From Daedaleopsis sinensis (Eukaryota; Basidiomycota; Agaricomycetes; Polyporales; Polyporaceae), in contig CM066307.1 in NCBI GenBank assembly GCA_033807695.1, positions 1,736,001 to 1,800,000 of the forward strand: a stretch of 64,000 nucleotides of DNA. Reading direction: 5' to 3'. The notes beneath the pieces were generated by a model. It saw only the letters and a list, made by a program, of their open reading frames with translations, had not been told where the DNA came from and did no database searches. The position numbers and the translations under genes were made by a program. This document shows positions 31,006 to 41,816 of the stretch, in pieces. Position 1 is the first letter of the stretch, and each line of letters begins with the position of its first letter.

Positions 31006-33394
31006 ATGACTCAGTGGACCCGGAGCCGCGGGTTATTCAACGCTCTCAAGACCGGTGTGTCCGTCTCTTTACACCGCCAGGAGAAACATTGGAGCATCGC
31101 TGCACGGAGATGCTATGCGACATCTGGGTCCGTGACGGAGGTAGAGAAACTCCTCCTTGACACTATAAAGGTATGTGTGCCAGCCGTAGATCGCATTTGA
31201 CATGACTCTTCGGCGCGTCGACTTTTACCACACGGTACAGCAATCGTATGGTCAACGGATGTACGGGTCGGTGAACGGATATAGGGCGTTGCCAAACCTG
31301 TGCCCTTTGGTGGAACAATCCGCTTCGAGGCCTCTGGAATATCGCGCGCTCTACGCCGTGGTATTCAAGACGGACTTAGATCGGTGTGCATGACATCGTC
31401 AGTTGCTACCTTGTGACTTTGCCCGCGCCATTGCGCCCTAGGCTTCGTTCACACCGGGAACACCATGATGTATAAGACGGTGTTGCAATCTGTTCGCATT
31501 CGGTTCATTAGCCAATGTCTTGCGTGGCACTTAACGATATCCCTTGATTCCATGCTGGTTGCATGCAGCATTTGAAACATACCCAGCATGGGACAGGCTG
31601 TCTGCGGTGTAGTTCATGTATCAGTCCGTTGCATGGGTCACTGTTTCCGGTGTCATGTTGTGGTCCTTCTCATCCTACTACATCATTTTGACGAAGCTCG
31701 CATACTGACTACCTGCGAAGGCTACAGGCCCGGTGTCTTTCGCGACATACATGCAGATGTGTCTATCACATCCGACAGCGGGATACTACATGAACTCTGC
31801 TCACCCAGTATTTGGCTCGCAAGGTGACTTCATCACGAGCCCAGAAATCAGCCAGGTGTTTGGAGAAGTAAGTCCATCGCAGTCCGGTGCTTGGGCATCA
31901 GTGATAACGAACTCTCAGCGCTCGACGTAGCTTCTTGGAATCTGGATGCTCTCTCAATGGATGTACGCCGGAGCATCTCGCAAGATCCGTCTGGTGGAAC
32001 TTGGACCTGGCCGCGGGACGCTCATACATGATGTCCTCCGAGTACGTACCGCCGGCTCGCATGTAGACATTCTTGGGAAGTGACTTCGTGACGACACAGG
32101 TGTTCTCACAATTCCCGGCAGCTCGTTCCGCAATGGAGGAAATTCAACTTATAGAGACAAGTACGTCAATGCGTTCGGCCCAGCAGGCGAAACTCGGGCC
32201 TATTATACAGACCAACGGATGGAGCTTGCAATGGCATGACTCCTTGGATGGAGTACCTCATGACGATCGCAAGTTCACTCTGGTAGTGGCTCATGAATTC
32301 TTCGACGCTCTACCTTTCCACCTTTTGCAGGTGAGAAACCTATGTGGCTGCTTCTCGCCATCTGACCTTACCCGTGCCCCCAGAAAACCCACCAAGGCTG
32401 GCAAGAAGTACTGATAGCCTCCGGACCTGACCCTGCCACGAGCTTAGTGTTGAACCCTGCCGCGAATCCCTCTCTTGACCTCTCCGCGAAACCGCCCAAA
32501 AGCCGCCTGGCGCGCTTCCGACAGGTCCTATCGCCTGCCCCAACAGCATCATCAACACTACTTGGGCTATCGTCACCGCGCTTCCAAAAGCTACCGACCG
32601 GGTCCCGTGTCGAGGTTAGCCCTGCTGCGTTCAAAATCGCCCGCCGGATAGGGGAGCTACTGCAGGACAATGGCTCTGACGGAGTCCGTTCCGCAGGAAG
32701 CGCTCTTATTGTCGACTATGGTGGGGATAAGGTTTACGGGAATTCGTTCCGTGTCAGTGGTTTCTTCCTTCTTTCGTACACTCTTTCTATCTTCTCCCTC
32801 AAACTCCTCCGGGCCCTATAGTCCAGCCAGGCGCGCTATACCCTTGGATGGCCTCGAGGTTCGCCGGGAATACAGTCACGGCCGGTCACTGACTGTTACT
32901 ACTCGTATTTAACCAGGCGTTCAAAGACCACAAGATCGTGGACGTATTCCACCGTCCTGGAGAATGCGACCTCACTGTCAACGTAGACTTCGCTTATCTA
33001 CAAGAAGCCGCGGCAGATTTAGGTGTGTCCTTGTCTTGTGCATGAGCTAGGGGGGAGATGTCTCGTCGTCATCTGACTGGAGCCAACTCTTGCACCCGCT
33101 CGCAACTTCTATCGTCGGCACGGCTGACATTGAACTTTCCGCCACGCAGCTGCTCATCTCGGGCCCGTGTCCCAGGCGACTTTTCTGCAACGAATGGGCC
33201 TTCAGGCGCGTGTCAGCGCGCTTAAAGCGGCCGCGAAAGACGACGGGCGTCGGAAACAGATTGAGCAAGCCGCCGACCGGTTGGTGGACCCGACGGGGAT
33301 GGGCTCCCAATACCAGGTCATGGCGCTCACCGGCAAGCGCACTCAGAAGGTGGAGGAAGCAGAGCTGTGGCCTTTCGTCGCATTGAAGGCATAG
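31006..33394 (+). CDS. NDUFAF7/MidA-type mitochondrial arginine methyltransferase
   Basis: Seven exons, join(31006..31170, 31721..31867, 31931..32041, 32100..32330, 32384..32752, 32917..33022, 33150..33394), encode 457 aa. NDUFAF7 methylates an arginine of complex I subunit NDUFS2 in the mitochondrial matrix and is needed for complex I assembly. Seen: basic N-terminus usable as a presequence, SFATYMQMCLSHPTAGYYM, GDFITSPEISQVFGE, VELGPGRGTLIHDVLR (SAM-binding Gly motif), VVAHEFFDALPFH, ALIVDYGGDK and the C-terminal FLQRMGLQARVSAL. These are diagnostic of the family. The first intron is 550 bp, about ten times the local norm. Divergent with tif6. Confidence 0.93.
31171..31720 (+). other. Exceptionally long first intron of the NDUFAF7 gene
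   Basis: Starts GTATGT and ends at GCGAAG. Splicing at the latter gives K-ATGPVSFATYM in frame. Open frames within it match no protein I recognise. It may have received an insertion or carry regulatory sequence. Confidence 0.6.
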
Positions 33395-33982
33395 AGTTTC
33401 ATTACTCGCCGCCGTCGTTACAGGGGCTGTATCCGTCTAGGTGGCACGAGGCTGCGAGGCTCGTTCTCAGGTTACCGACCGGACAATGTAGTCCGTACCG
33501 TAGGAAGCCACCTCTGAAGTTTATGCCTGCCACTGCCATCATATTGCCTATCAGACAAGAAACAGGCAATCAGTGTGAGACAGTGCTCGAGCTAGCACGC
33601 CCATGGCCCTGGTTACTACACCGGATGGGCAGATATGTGGGTACGAAGGGCCGATCCGGCAGTCGGTCTTCCGATGTGCCATGTCGGCACGCAGGGCCGC
33701 CGAAGTTAACGACAGGGCTAGCACGGGTGAAGTCTCGCGGATACGTGAGGTAAGCAACTACGTTGTCCACGACCTTCTTGCTACGCTGCGGATGGCAATT
33801 GCACCAGTACCGGTGGCGCAAGTCCGCGGCAGCAAGAGCGGTTAGCACCAGGACTAAACCGCTCAGAAAGGACCGGAAAGCTCGCGAGGATATATAAAGA
33901 AACAAATGCGCCGTTGCAAGAACTTGGCCAACCTGCGCATCCACGCCGCCGACACTCTTCCATCGTCCAACTTCCACCCCCG
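33395..33982. other. Intergenic region upstream of the NmrA-like gene
   Basis: No gene is supported. It contains the TATA box listed next and the 3' flank of the NDUFAF7 gene. Confidence 0.6.
33891..33898 (+). promoter_or_regulatory. TATA box of the NmrA-like gene
   Basis: TATATAAA lies 85 nt upstream of the ATG at 33983, a common spacing in basidiomycete promoters. No other TATA-like element is nearby. Confidence 0.6.
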
Positions 33983-35258
33983 ATGTCTTCTACGCACGAC
34001 GGCAAGAAACTCATCCTCGTCATCGGCGCGACCGGGGCCCAAGGGCTCGCGGTCATTGACAAGCTGCTTTCGCCGTCCTTCGACGGGTCGCCGTCCCCCT
34101 ACGCCGTGCGGGCCTTAACCCGCGACCCCACGAGCAGACGAGCACAAGAGCTGACCGGCCGCGGCGTCGAGTGCGTGAAGGGTATGACACATCTCCACGA
34201 CGCGTCCGTGCTTCAGGCTCCTGCTGAACCAGATTCGCCGCTGACAGGTGCCTTCGACGACCTTCCGACTGTCGCGCGTGCGCTAGAAGGCGTTTACGGC
34301 GCATGGGTCAACACAGACGGCTTCACCGTCGGCGAGCAGAAGGAGGTGTGGGCCGGCATCAGAATCTTCGAGCTCGCGAAGCAGGCCGGTGCCGTGCGCC
34401 ACTACGTCTGGAGCAGCCTGGACTATGCGCTGAAGGTCGGTAGCTCGTCTCGCATGTGCCCCGAGCCGCACCAGGGCAGGCTGACAAATAGACGGACGGG
34501 TCATAGGCCGGAAATTACGATCCCCAGTACCGCTGCGAGCATTACGACGGCAAGGCACGGGTAGCAGACTGGATGCGTTCGCAGCCATCTGATCTCGGCC
34601 GAGACGGGATGTCGTGGAGCATCGTCACATCCGGGCCATACATGGACATGCTATTCAACGTACGTCGTGTGTTCAGGATTCTGCGAGCGAGGATGCAGCT
34701 AATCCGTCGGACCAGATGATGTTCGGACCGCTAAAACGGCGTCCAGACGGGACTGCGGTCTTCGCAACTCCTGTAGGGAACGGCCATGTGCCCATGATCG
34801 CGCTCTCCGACCTCGGATTCTTTGCAAGGTACACGTTTGACCATCGTAAAGAGACGTCCGGAGCGGAGATGAAGATCGCGAGTGACATCGTCGACTGGGA
34901 CTACCTCGTGCGAACGTTCGAGCAGGTGACGGGGCAGAGGGCCATCGTCGTCCACCAGACGCTGGACGAGTGGTTCGGGAACTTCGAGGGGGTAGACGAC
35001 CCGGTCGCGAACGAGCGCGAGTCCGATGGATCTACTACATGGCGAGAGAACTTCTCAGGATGGTGGGCGCTGTGGCGAGACGATGTCATCGCCCGGGATA
35101 TGTCGTGGGTAAGGAAGATGCACCCTGGCAGCCACACGCTGGAAGCATGGATGAGAGAGAACTCCTATACTGGGGATTTGCAGCGGAAGAATATCTTGAA
35201 GAACACAGAAGATGGGAAGACGATTAGGCCCAAACGGTCCGCGATAGAGCATCTGTAG
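33983..35258 (+). CDS. NmrA-like NAD(P)-binding oxidoreductase
   Basis: Four exons, join(33983..34181, 34248..34435, 34507..34659, 34716..35258), encode 360 aa. The N-terminus has the Rossmann motif VIGATGAQGLAVIDKLL, followed by RALTRDPTSRRAQEL as in NmrA-like and isoflavone-reductase-like proteins. Further on come GVYGAWVNTDGF, HYVWSSLDYALK and an NmrA-type C-terminal half with GHVPMIALSDLGFFARY. NmrA members either reduce small molecules or act as NAD(P)-sensing regulators; the sequence does not decide between them. The product is probably cytosolic, since there is no signal or membrane segment. The stop is 88 bp from the convergent FRA10AC1-like gene. Confidence 0.88.
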
Positions 35259-35346
35259 AAATATGTTGAATACATGAGAGCATGCCGCTGCGATATCATA
35301 ACGTACTGATTTGATTATAGATAGGGTAAACGTGAGCACTCTCGCA

Positions 35347-36202
35347 TCACGAGTCGTATCCGTGGCGACCATTTGTGAAACGACGGGGAGAGCGAGAACG
35401 GGAGTTGCGTTTGCGCCTGTGACGGTCTTGCCCAGGAGCATCTTCGTCAGAAGTACGCCCCTTACGATCGTGCCGGCCTTCCTCTTCCCTGTGTTTCCCT
35501 CGTGTCTCCGAGATAGCGGGGACTACGTCCTGCTCTTCCGATGTTCTTGTTGGGTACATGACACCGTCATGGCCTGACTCGGGGCGCTCATTGCGCGCTT
35601 CCCGCTGTATGAGCTCTTCCTTATCCTTGTTACGCTTCCACATCAGCTTCTTGAAGCATTTGGCGCAAAGCACGACTTTCACGAGGGCGAACTTGCTCTC
35701 GCCTCGTTCAATGTACGAAAACGGCAGTTCTAGAGTTGTTAGGGCAGGGCGTACGTCATCGGCAGGGTCGGGGAGCTCCTTGTGCAGTGGACAGCGAGTG
35801 TTGCCACAAGTAGTCTCCCCATATCCTGAAAGAACTTCTTCTTCTGTACGCCAACGCAGCGCAAACTGGCGTCCCGTTCGTAAGCTGAACATACTATCGA
35901 GGCATAAAGACCACTAACGTTGCCAGACTTATAATGCTTCAGATCACAGACAGCATATTCCCGGTATAGAGATGAGTAGTATTTCTTCGCGAGCTTTTCG
36001 TCCCAAGAGAGCTGATTATCATCACGTTCGTCGTCTTCCCGGAGAAACCTGGAGCTCAAATCGGATGAGCCACATAGTCACAGGAATAAGCATTCACTCA
36101 CTTGTGAGAACTTTTCAAGATGTCAAACTCGGTGGTAGTATTCGACCCCGATGGTGCAAGCGAGCCAGCCCCTTTGGAAGTGTAAGGTGTGTACAACGCC
36201 AT
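35347..36202 (-). CDS. FRA10AC1-like nuclear protein
   Basis: Three exons, complement(35347..35865, 35919..36048, 36102..36202), encode 249 aa. It starts MALYTPYTSKGAGSLAPSGS and reads TEFDILKSSHKFLRED across the first splice. The core has KKYYSSLYREYAVCDLKHYKSG and FALRWRTEEEVLSGYGETTCGN, the FRA10AC1 signature, with paired Cys positions (CGNTRC and CAKCF) that may bind zinc. The C-terminal third is charged with RS-like pairs. FRA10AC1 in animals is a spliceosome-associated protein, so a nuclear role in splicing is likely by homology. The second splice removes an intron starting GTTAGT. Confidence 0.88.
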
Positions 36203-36578
36203 ACGGTATACCAAAGTTACGGATGCTTGTGGTGGGCGACGTGAGAGGTTGAAAGCTGTGTCGTGACCACAAACCACGCGCAACGGTACTACGTGCGCTC
36301 GAATAACCCCTTTAGGCAACTTCTGCCACACCATCATGTGGCAATCGCAACGGCATCGAATCGTACTGGCAGGTTCACAGCAATACTGACATAGAGCGTA
36401 CGGCAGCACACTACGGGCGTGTGTCCTTGAAGTACTATCATTAACACGGAATTGAGCTCTTATACGAGGTTTTGAAGTTATCAAATGTTCCTCCTATTCG
36501 AAGGGCAAGGTTAAGACACGAACCATTCGCCGGATACAGTAGAATCCAAAGCGGAGGGGGTATACATGTTGAGTAGTA
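36203..36578. other. Spacer between FRA10AC1-like and F-box genes
   Basis: Promoter side of the FRA10AC1-like gene and 3' flank of the F-box gene. The open frame continuing upstream of 36202 lacks protein-like features. Confidence 0.5.
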
Positions 36579-38492
36579 TCATACACTCCATCGCACCAGT
36601 GCTCGGTCGTTCCGATTATTGATGGGCGACCCGTGCATGTATCTACCCCGCGGCCATTCCGGGTCGCCTCTGACGAAGTAGGACGTCACCGTGAGATAGC
36701 CATTGCTGAAATTTCGCTGGATGCATGTAAAGCAGAGTGCCATCAGAGGATTTCTATGAGTCATAAGGGCGTAGATGTGAGACTCACCACAGTGGAAAAC
36801 CCGTCATGTCCCATGATCAGCGTGTTCCCATGTCCAGCAACCACTCGCGAGAAATAATGGACGGCATGCTCGACTTTGGCTTTCTCGGTCCCGAAGAATG
36901 GCTTCGGGTCGGGAAGCTCGGCCAGCTGGGCCCAGTGAGTACTGCGCATGTGCGGATTGCGAACGAATCTTGCTGCCCAGGGATTGAGGTCGAAGACTGC
37001 GATGGATCCAGTACTCGGCGAATGGATCGGAATACGGGAGCCGAAGGAGTAGCTATTGCGTAGGTCCCAATGGACGCATGTGATTGGAACGCTGACAAGC
37101 AAACTCCCATGCAGACCCCATACCTTCCACGAGATTTGGTTATGTAGAATCATGGAGATGGGTGAGTCCTTCGCTGCTTCCTCGATAAAGAATTTAAGCG
37201 TCCCGTATGGGATGAGAACTCCACCTCGGCCACGTTTCCTCCTGGTGACGGGTGGGGAATGGTCGAAAGTAACAGTGATGATTCTCAGCGAAGGATCTGG
37301 CCAAAACTCAACATCAGGAGGGGGAGAGGGGATGCTAGACTCTTGAATGCGGCAATCGTTTATGTCTGAAGGAAGACCGAGCTTGAGGATGTGATGTTTG
37401 GGCGGAGCGCTTGATCCGGGTGGCTGCTGGAACTGGTATACGCGCAGCTCCGCCCACGAACTGGAGGTCACGATGACATGTTTGGCATCTAGAAGTGTGA
37501 ATGAAGCACACCGACCCACTCGCTTGTGCTGTAAGCTGACATCAGACAGTTTGTATCACGATGCCATGGGAGACGCACCCAAATTCGCATCCCCTGTTTC
37601 CAATCCCATACCTCAAGACTACAAAGACTTACATCCGCAGACGATAGCAGCCATGCTATGTAGTGTTGATGGATTTGAATACTGGACACTTCAGGTGGGC
37701 GAACATCCGCGAATGATGATCGCGAACGTGTGATGCGAAACATTGGAGAGATTGTGTGAGGGTGGAGTAGTTGTGGATGGCTTAGTCTTCGCAGGTGAAC
37801 GAGGAGGTGACTGTGAAAATGAATTAACGGCATTGCGAGATCAATACCAGCATGATCATTTACCCGCCAAGCCCAGGGTCTACAAACACGACCAATAGGT
37901 CTTGGGAGAGATCGACCGAGGCAGTAGCGACAATGCCTTCAGGAAAGAGGGCCAGTGGTATTGTCTGGTGGTACAAGATGCTGTCCCAAGCGAACCCAAG
38001 AGGCGGAGCGTATACCTCGAAGGCATGTTGAGAGCGCTTGATGACGATATACGAGGTGCATCCCGCAAAGGAGAGCTGGACTTCCCAACCGTGGTCACCT
38101 TGAGCAGGGGGACTCCAACTTGACCTATACGACTCAGAGCTCGTGCTCGAGAAAGCGTCGGGACCGCTACGGCACCGAACGCTATACACGCGCAGTCTAT
38201 GAAACCGCTCTGACAACGATAGAGGGCCAGGAGGCCCATCGACCATCCCGTTTATCGCCAATAGGATCTTGTATCGCAGAGGAAGCTCGATCCTGATAAG
38301 ATAGTCCAGTTCACGACAAACCTAAACAACGCTCATGTCAAACCTACATCACGAATATGAACAACGGAACGAGTTACATACCTGGCTGCACGCGAATAAG
38401 TCGGCTACATCACAGAGGTTCAGAATGTTGATGAGGATCTCCCCCGGAAGGGAGAGTAGCACGACCCGTGCCCTTGCGCGGGTATTCTTCAT
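36579..38492 (-). CDS. F-box domain protein
   Basis: Multi-exon gene. Start at 38492 (MKNTRARAR) gives an N-terminal F-box, VVLLSLPGEILINILNLCDV followed by ADLFACSQVCRELDYLI across the first intron (38322-38381). F-box proteins link substrates to the SCF ubiquitin ligase through Skp1. The rest resembles the large agaricomycete F-box family with a propeller-like C-terminal half: VSSIQIHQHYIAWLLSSADV, LDAKHVIVTSSSWAELRVY, ITVTFDHSPPVTRRKRGRGG, and a last exon RNFSNGYLTVTSYFVRGD ending VRWSV at 36579. An upstream in-frame ATG at about 38612 is an alternative start. Substrate unknown. Exon joins other than the first and last were not all verified. Confidence 0.8.
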
Positions 38493-39651
38493 GGGAGTGT
38501 TCGTGAGGTCGGCCGGCTCTGTTCGCGGTAACGTGGCATCTGAGTGAATGGTTCGACGTCTGACCCTGAATGAGACTGCTTTGTGAACGATACGGGAGAC
38601 TATGGTAAGCATGGCGACCAGTCGAAGGGAGCGTGGATCGGGACGAACAGAGACACAGGCGTCTGCAGAGAGGTCGACTCGGATGACATGGCAAAAAGAA
38701 GTTCGAGAAGCATTGCAGATTCGGTAATCTCCATGCTGGCGCTGCGTAGAGACAAGGTGAGAAGAGGCATCCCAGATCATTTAGTAAACAGCGGTGTAGC
38801 CTTGTAAATACCTTGACAGTCAATAGCTCAGGTTATAGTAACACCGTAACGTGCTGGCAGTAGGCTTCCAGTTGCGGCTGCCGCGATAACGAAGGTACTG
38901 CAACTTGGCTACTCACTGCTGATAAAGTCCGGACCTGCGGCGTAGCCAATATATTTATATTGTGATAATAAAGACATCGAGGTTCTGAAACGCAGCTCGC
39001 AGTCAGTAATGAAGTTAGTGAGCCTTTCGTTTTTCAAACGGTGGTAAGATGGTGAACTGTGGACATTCATAAGCAGGAGTTTGTCGATCCGCATCAGAAG
39101 TCCAGGTAAATCGACGTTTCACTTGCTTTCGATGTAGAGTATAGTGCTTGTCGAGGAGTAAGGGACCGATAGTTCCCACTTACTCAATGAGCGGTGGTAG
39201 GGAAGGTGATGGGGCCACTGACTCCGACTCGTCGGGTAGTAGGAATTGAGTGATTTCTCAACTCCTCCTTGTGGTAACCTAGACGCCCCCGTCACGTTGC
39301 CCGGGGCCCGGTTGGGCCGATGCCTTGGCAGGCCTGGAGAATGTTTGTACTCCCCACGGTGGACACCGCGATGGTTTGTGTTTCTCTCAACGTCCATGGT
39401 GTTTCGACAACTCTGCTTCCTGTCATATAATGTTTGCCTTTGCCATGCTATTCAAGTTGGGTCCCTCCGAGTCTCATAGTACACTACTACTAGTAGTACA
39501 CCGTGAGCCTCTTGACTCGGTTTATTGACGAACTACGACACCCATTTGGGGGATTGGCAGTAAAACAGCGCTGAAAAGTGGTCGTGTACTGCGTCGTGAA
39601 CACATACATAGCAAAGAAAATCCGGATAGCATCCCAAGCCGCACACCCATA
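38493..39651. other. Spacer without a supported gene
   Basis: Short open frames only. At 39479-39503 there is a near-palindromic ACTAC/GTAGT run (AGTACACTACTACTAGTAGT). Similar ACTAGT-rich runs occur at about 13381-13400, 13757-13772 and 16638-16660. Confidence 0.5.
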
Positions 39652-41127
39652 TCAAGAACCATTCACCCCCAAGATCCTGTTCATCAACTGCTCCTCGCGT
39701 TCCTGAGCCTTCAACCTCTGCTCCTTCAGCCGCTCCATCCCACTCTGAATGCTCTTCATGTGCACCTCGATTGGGATCCGGTCGCCCACAATCTCCGGGG
39801 CCGCCACGCGCTCCCTCAGGTCCTCCATATCCTCGCCCATCCCCTCTAGCGTCTGCATCGCGGCAGCGACATGCGCACGGGCACGCTTCCTGTACTCGCC
39901 CAGCGCTTGAAGCAACTCCAGGTTCGTTGTGAACTTGCGGAGCTGCTTGCGGTTGCCGCCCAGGAGCGTCCAGAGCTCAGAGAGGAGTTGATCGCGCGCA
40001 GCGCTCAGCGTCAGGTTTTCGCGCGCGCAGAGCTCATGCAGCGCATCGAGGCGCTCATCGAGGGTGTCGAGGTGCTCCAGCGCTAGTTCGACTGCGAGGA
40101 TGAGCTTTGCCATTTCGGAAGCATGGACATCCATAGAGTGGCGGAATGACTCCACTACGTCGGTCTGTGAGGAGGAGGACGTAGCACCGTGACCGAAGGG
40201 CCATATCACCCGCACGAGGGCATTAATGGGCTTGTCCTGTGCCTGTGCGTCTTCTATGGTGCGTAGAGCGTGATCGTTGACCGCTACGATCCTGCAAGCG
40301 GTACGGTACAATACTTGAGGACCAGGGCAGATGGTCGTGAAGATGGATCGGCTCACCTATCCACTGCGCCATTGATCTTCGAGTTCAGAGAATGCAGTCT
40401 TCTGCTGGCCTTCTTCGCATCCTCGATGAATGCCGCGAGGGACTCAGCTATGAGCTGGCGACTCTTGAGGTCGCTGACCTTGACGAGAGTGACCAGATCT
40501 CTCGTCGCCATCTCCGCCTGTTTGATATCAAGGCTCAACGCCGAGCCGCTGACAGTCCCGTCGATGAGTGGCTCAAAGCTGTGGCTCTGTATCTCGACGA
40601 GGCTGGGGTAGTCCGCCCACTGCGCTTCCTTAGCGGGGCGAGGCGTGCAGAGCGAGGTGCTGGAGATCAGAGGGAGTCTGCATACCGGACGGAGGATGGC
40701 GTCCGAGACTTGTGCCAGGAGGAACGCGAGCATCCACAGACAGACCAAGAATCCTAGCGGGCGCCGGGACATTTGGAACGCGTGCGTGAGGACAGAGCCG
40801 AAGTACCGCACGGAGGATGCTGCGCCGTGTACAAGTGCTTCCTTCACTTGTTCTTGTGAGCCGACGATATCACCCAGAGACTTAGCGCGAGGATTTTGAA
40901 CCTGCGGAAGTCGACGCGGGGTCTGTTGTGGTTGTGCAATGAACATTGTCTTTCCGGTCTTGCGCCTGCGGGTTGTGGATCGAGGGGTCGCAGGAACACT
41001 GGTGGGAGTTGGAGTCGCTCTAGTAAACACGGGTTTTTCGATCGATTGCGGGGAAACTTGCATGTAAGGAATGTCTTCCCATTCCGCATCGTTCTCTGCC
41101 TCGAATACGGGCTGGCCCGGTGGCTGT
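39652..41127 (-). CDS. Conserved membrane and coiled-coil protein, function unknown
   Basis: At least two large exons (39652..40291 and 40357..41127). The join GGC GCA GTG GAT AG with GATCGTAGC gives INGAVDRIVAVNDHALRTIE in frame. The upstream exon has an acceptor at 41127 and starts PPGQPVFEAENDAEWEDIPY; the true first exon lies further upstream and was not resolved. Features: a basic, Pro/Thr-rich N-terminal region, one clear membrane segment (RPLGFLVCLWMLAFLLAQVSDAI), then long helical regions with heptad-like Leu spacing and a charged C-terminus ending ILGVNGS. It could be a nuclear-envelope or ER protein, but nothing in the sequence names it. Confidence 0.72.
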
Positions 41128-41816
41128 AGAGAATGATATCAGGAAGATCCAGCAGTCAAATGGTGTATGGCTAGACGTACTACGCTGTCAATAGACATAG
41201 CTTACTGAGACCAAGCGGGTGATAACAGTGGATGTTGGGTATTCCTAACGGAGTAGGGGTGGTGGCAATGGTTAACGCACAATAGCAAGTCCAGTGAGTC
41301 GCAATGTAAGTACCTCAGGCAAACACGCCCTTCAGAGAGTTCTGCCAAGTAGAAAAGCAAAGCGTGAGTGGGTATATAGATTGGTGCGGGTCTGACACGC
41401 TGGAAAGGCACGGCCGCCTGGAGCTGGTTGCAACGCGTTGAAGACAAGTTCGAACGACATTTAGCGCAGGGTGCTGCAGCTCCGCATATGCACCGCCACT
41501 GCCGCCGGCTAACTCGCGCCGGTAATTATAAGCCGGATTACTCATCAAAAACTTACCGGCGAGGAGGCGAGGAGAAGATCAATTTGGAGGAGGTATTCGC
41601 GCGACGACGAGGAGAGGGGGGGCACAGCTGTGCGCAGTAGCTACTTATAGGACAGGAAAATATAGCAGGCTTTACAAGAACGCATACGCAGATGTACAAG
41701 ATATCAGTCTCCGAACGATCCGAGCGAAGTCGCGTCATGACTTGTCTCCCCTAGGCAGACGATGTACAGGTACTATTGAACGGGGAGAGGACGGACCTGT
41801 CTAACCGTCATGATGG
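41128..41816. other. Spacer, probably with first exon of the membrane protein
   Basis: Should contain the 5' end and promoter of the minus-strand membrane protein and the 3' flank of the GMC gene. Several short open frames exist; none could be joined with confidence. Confidence 0.45.
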
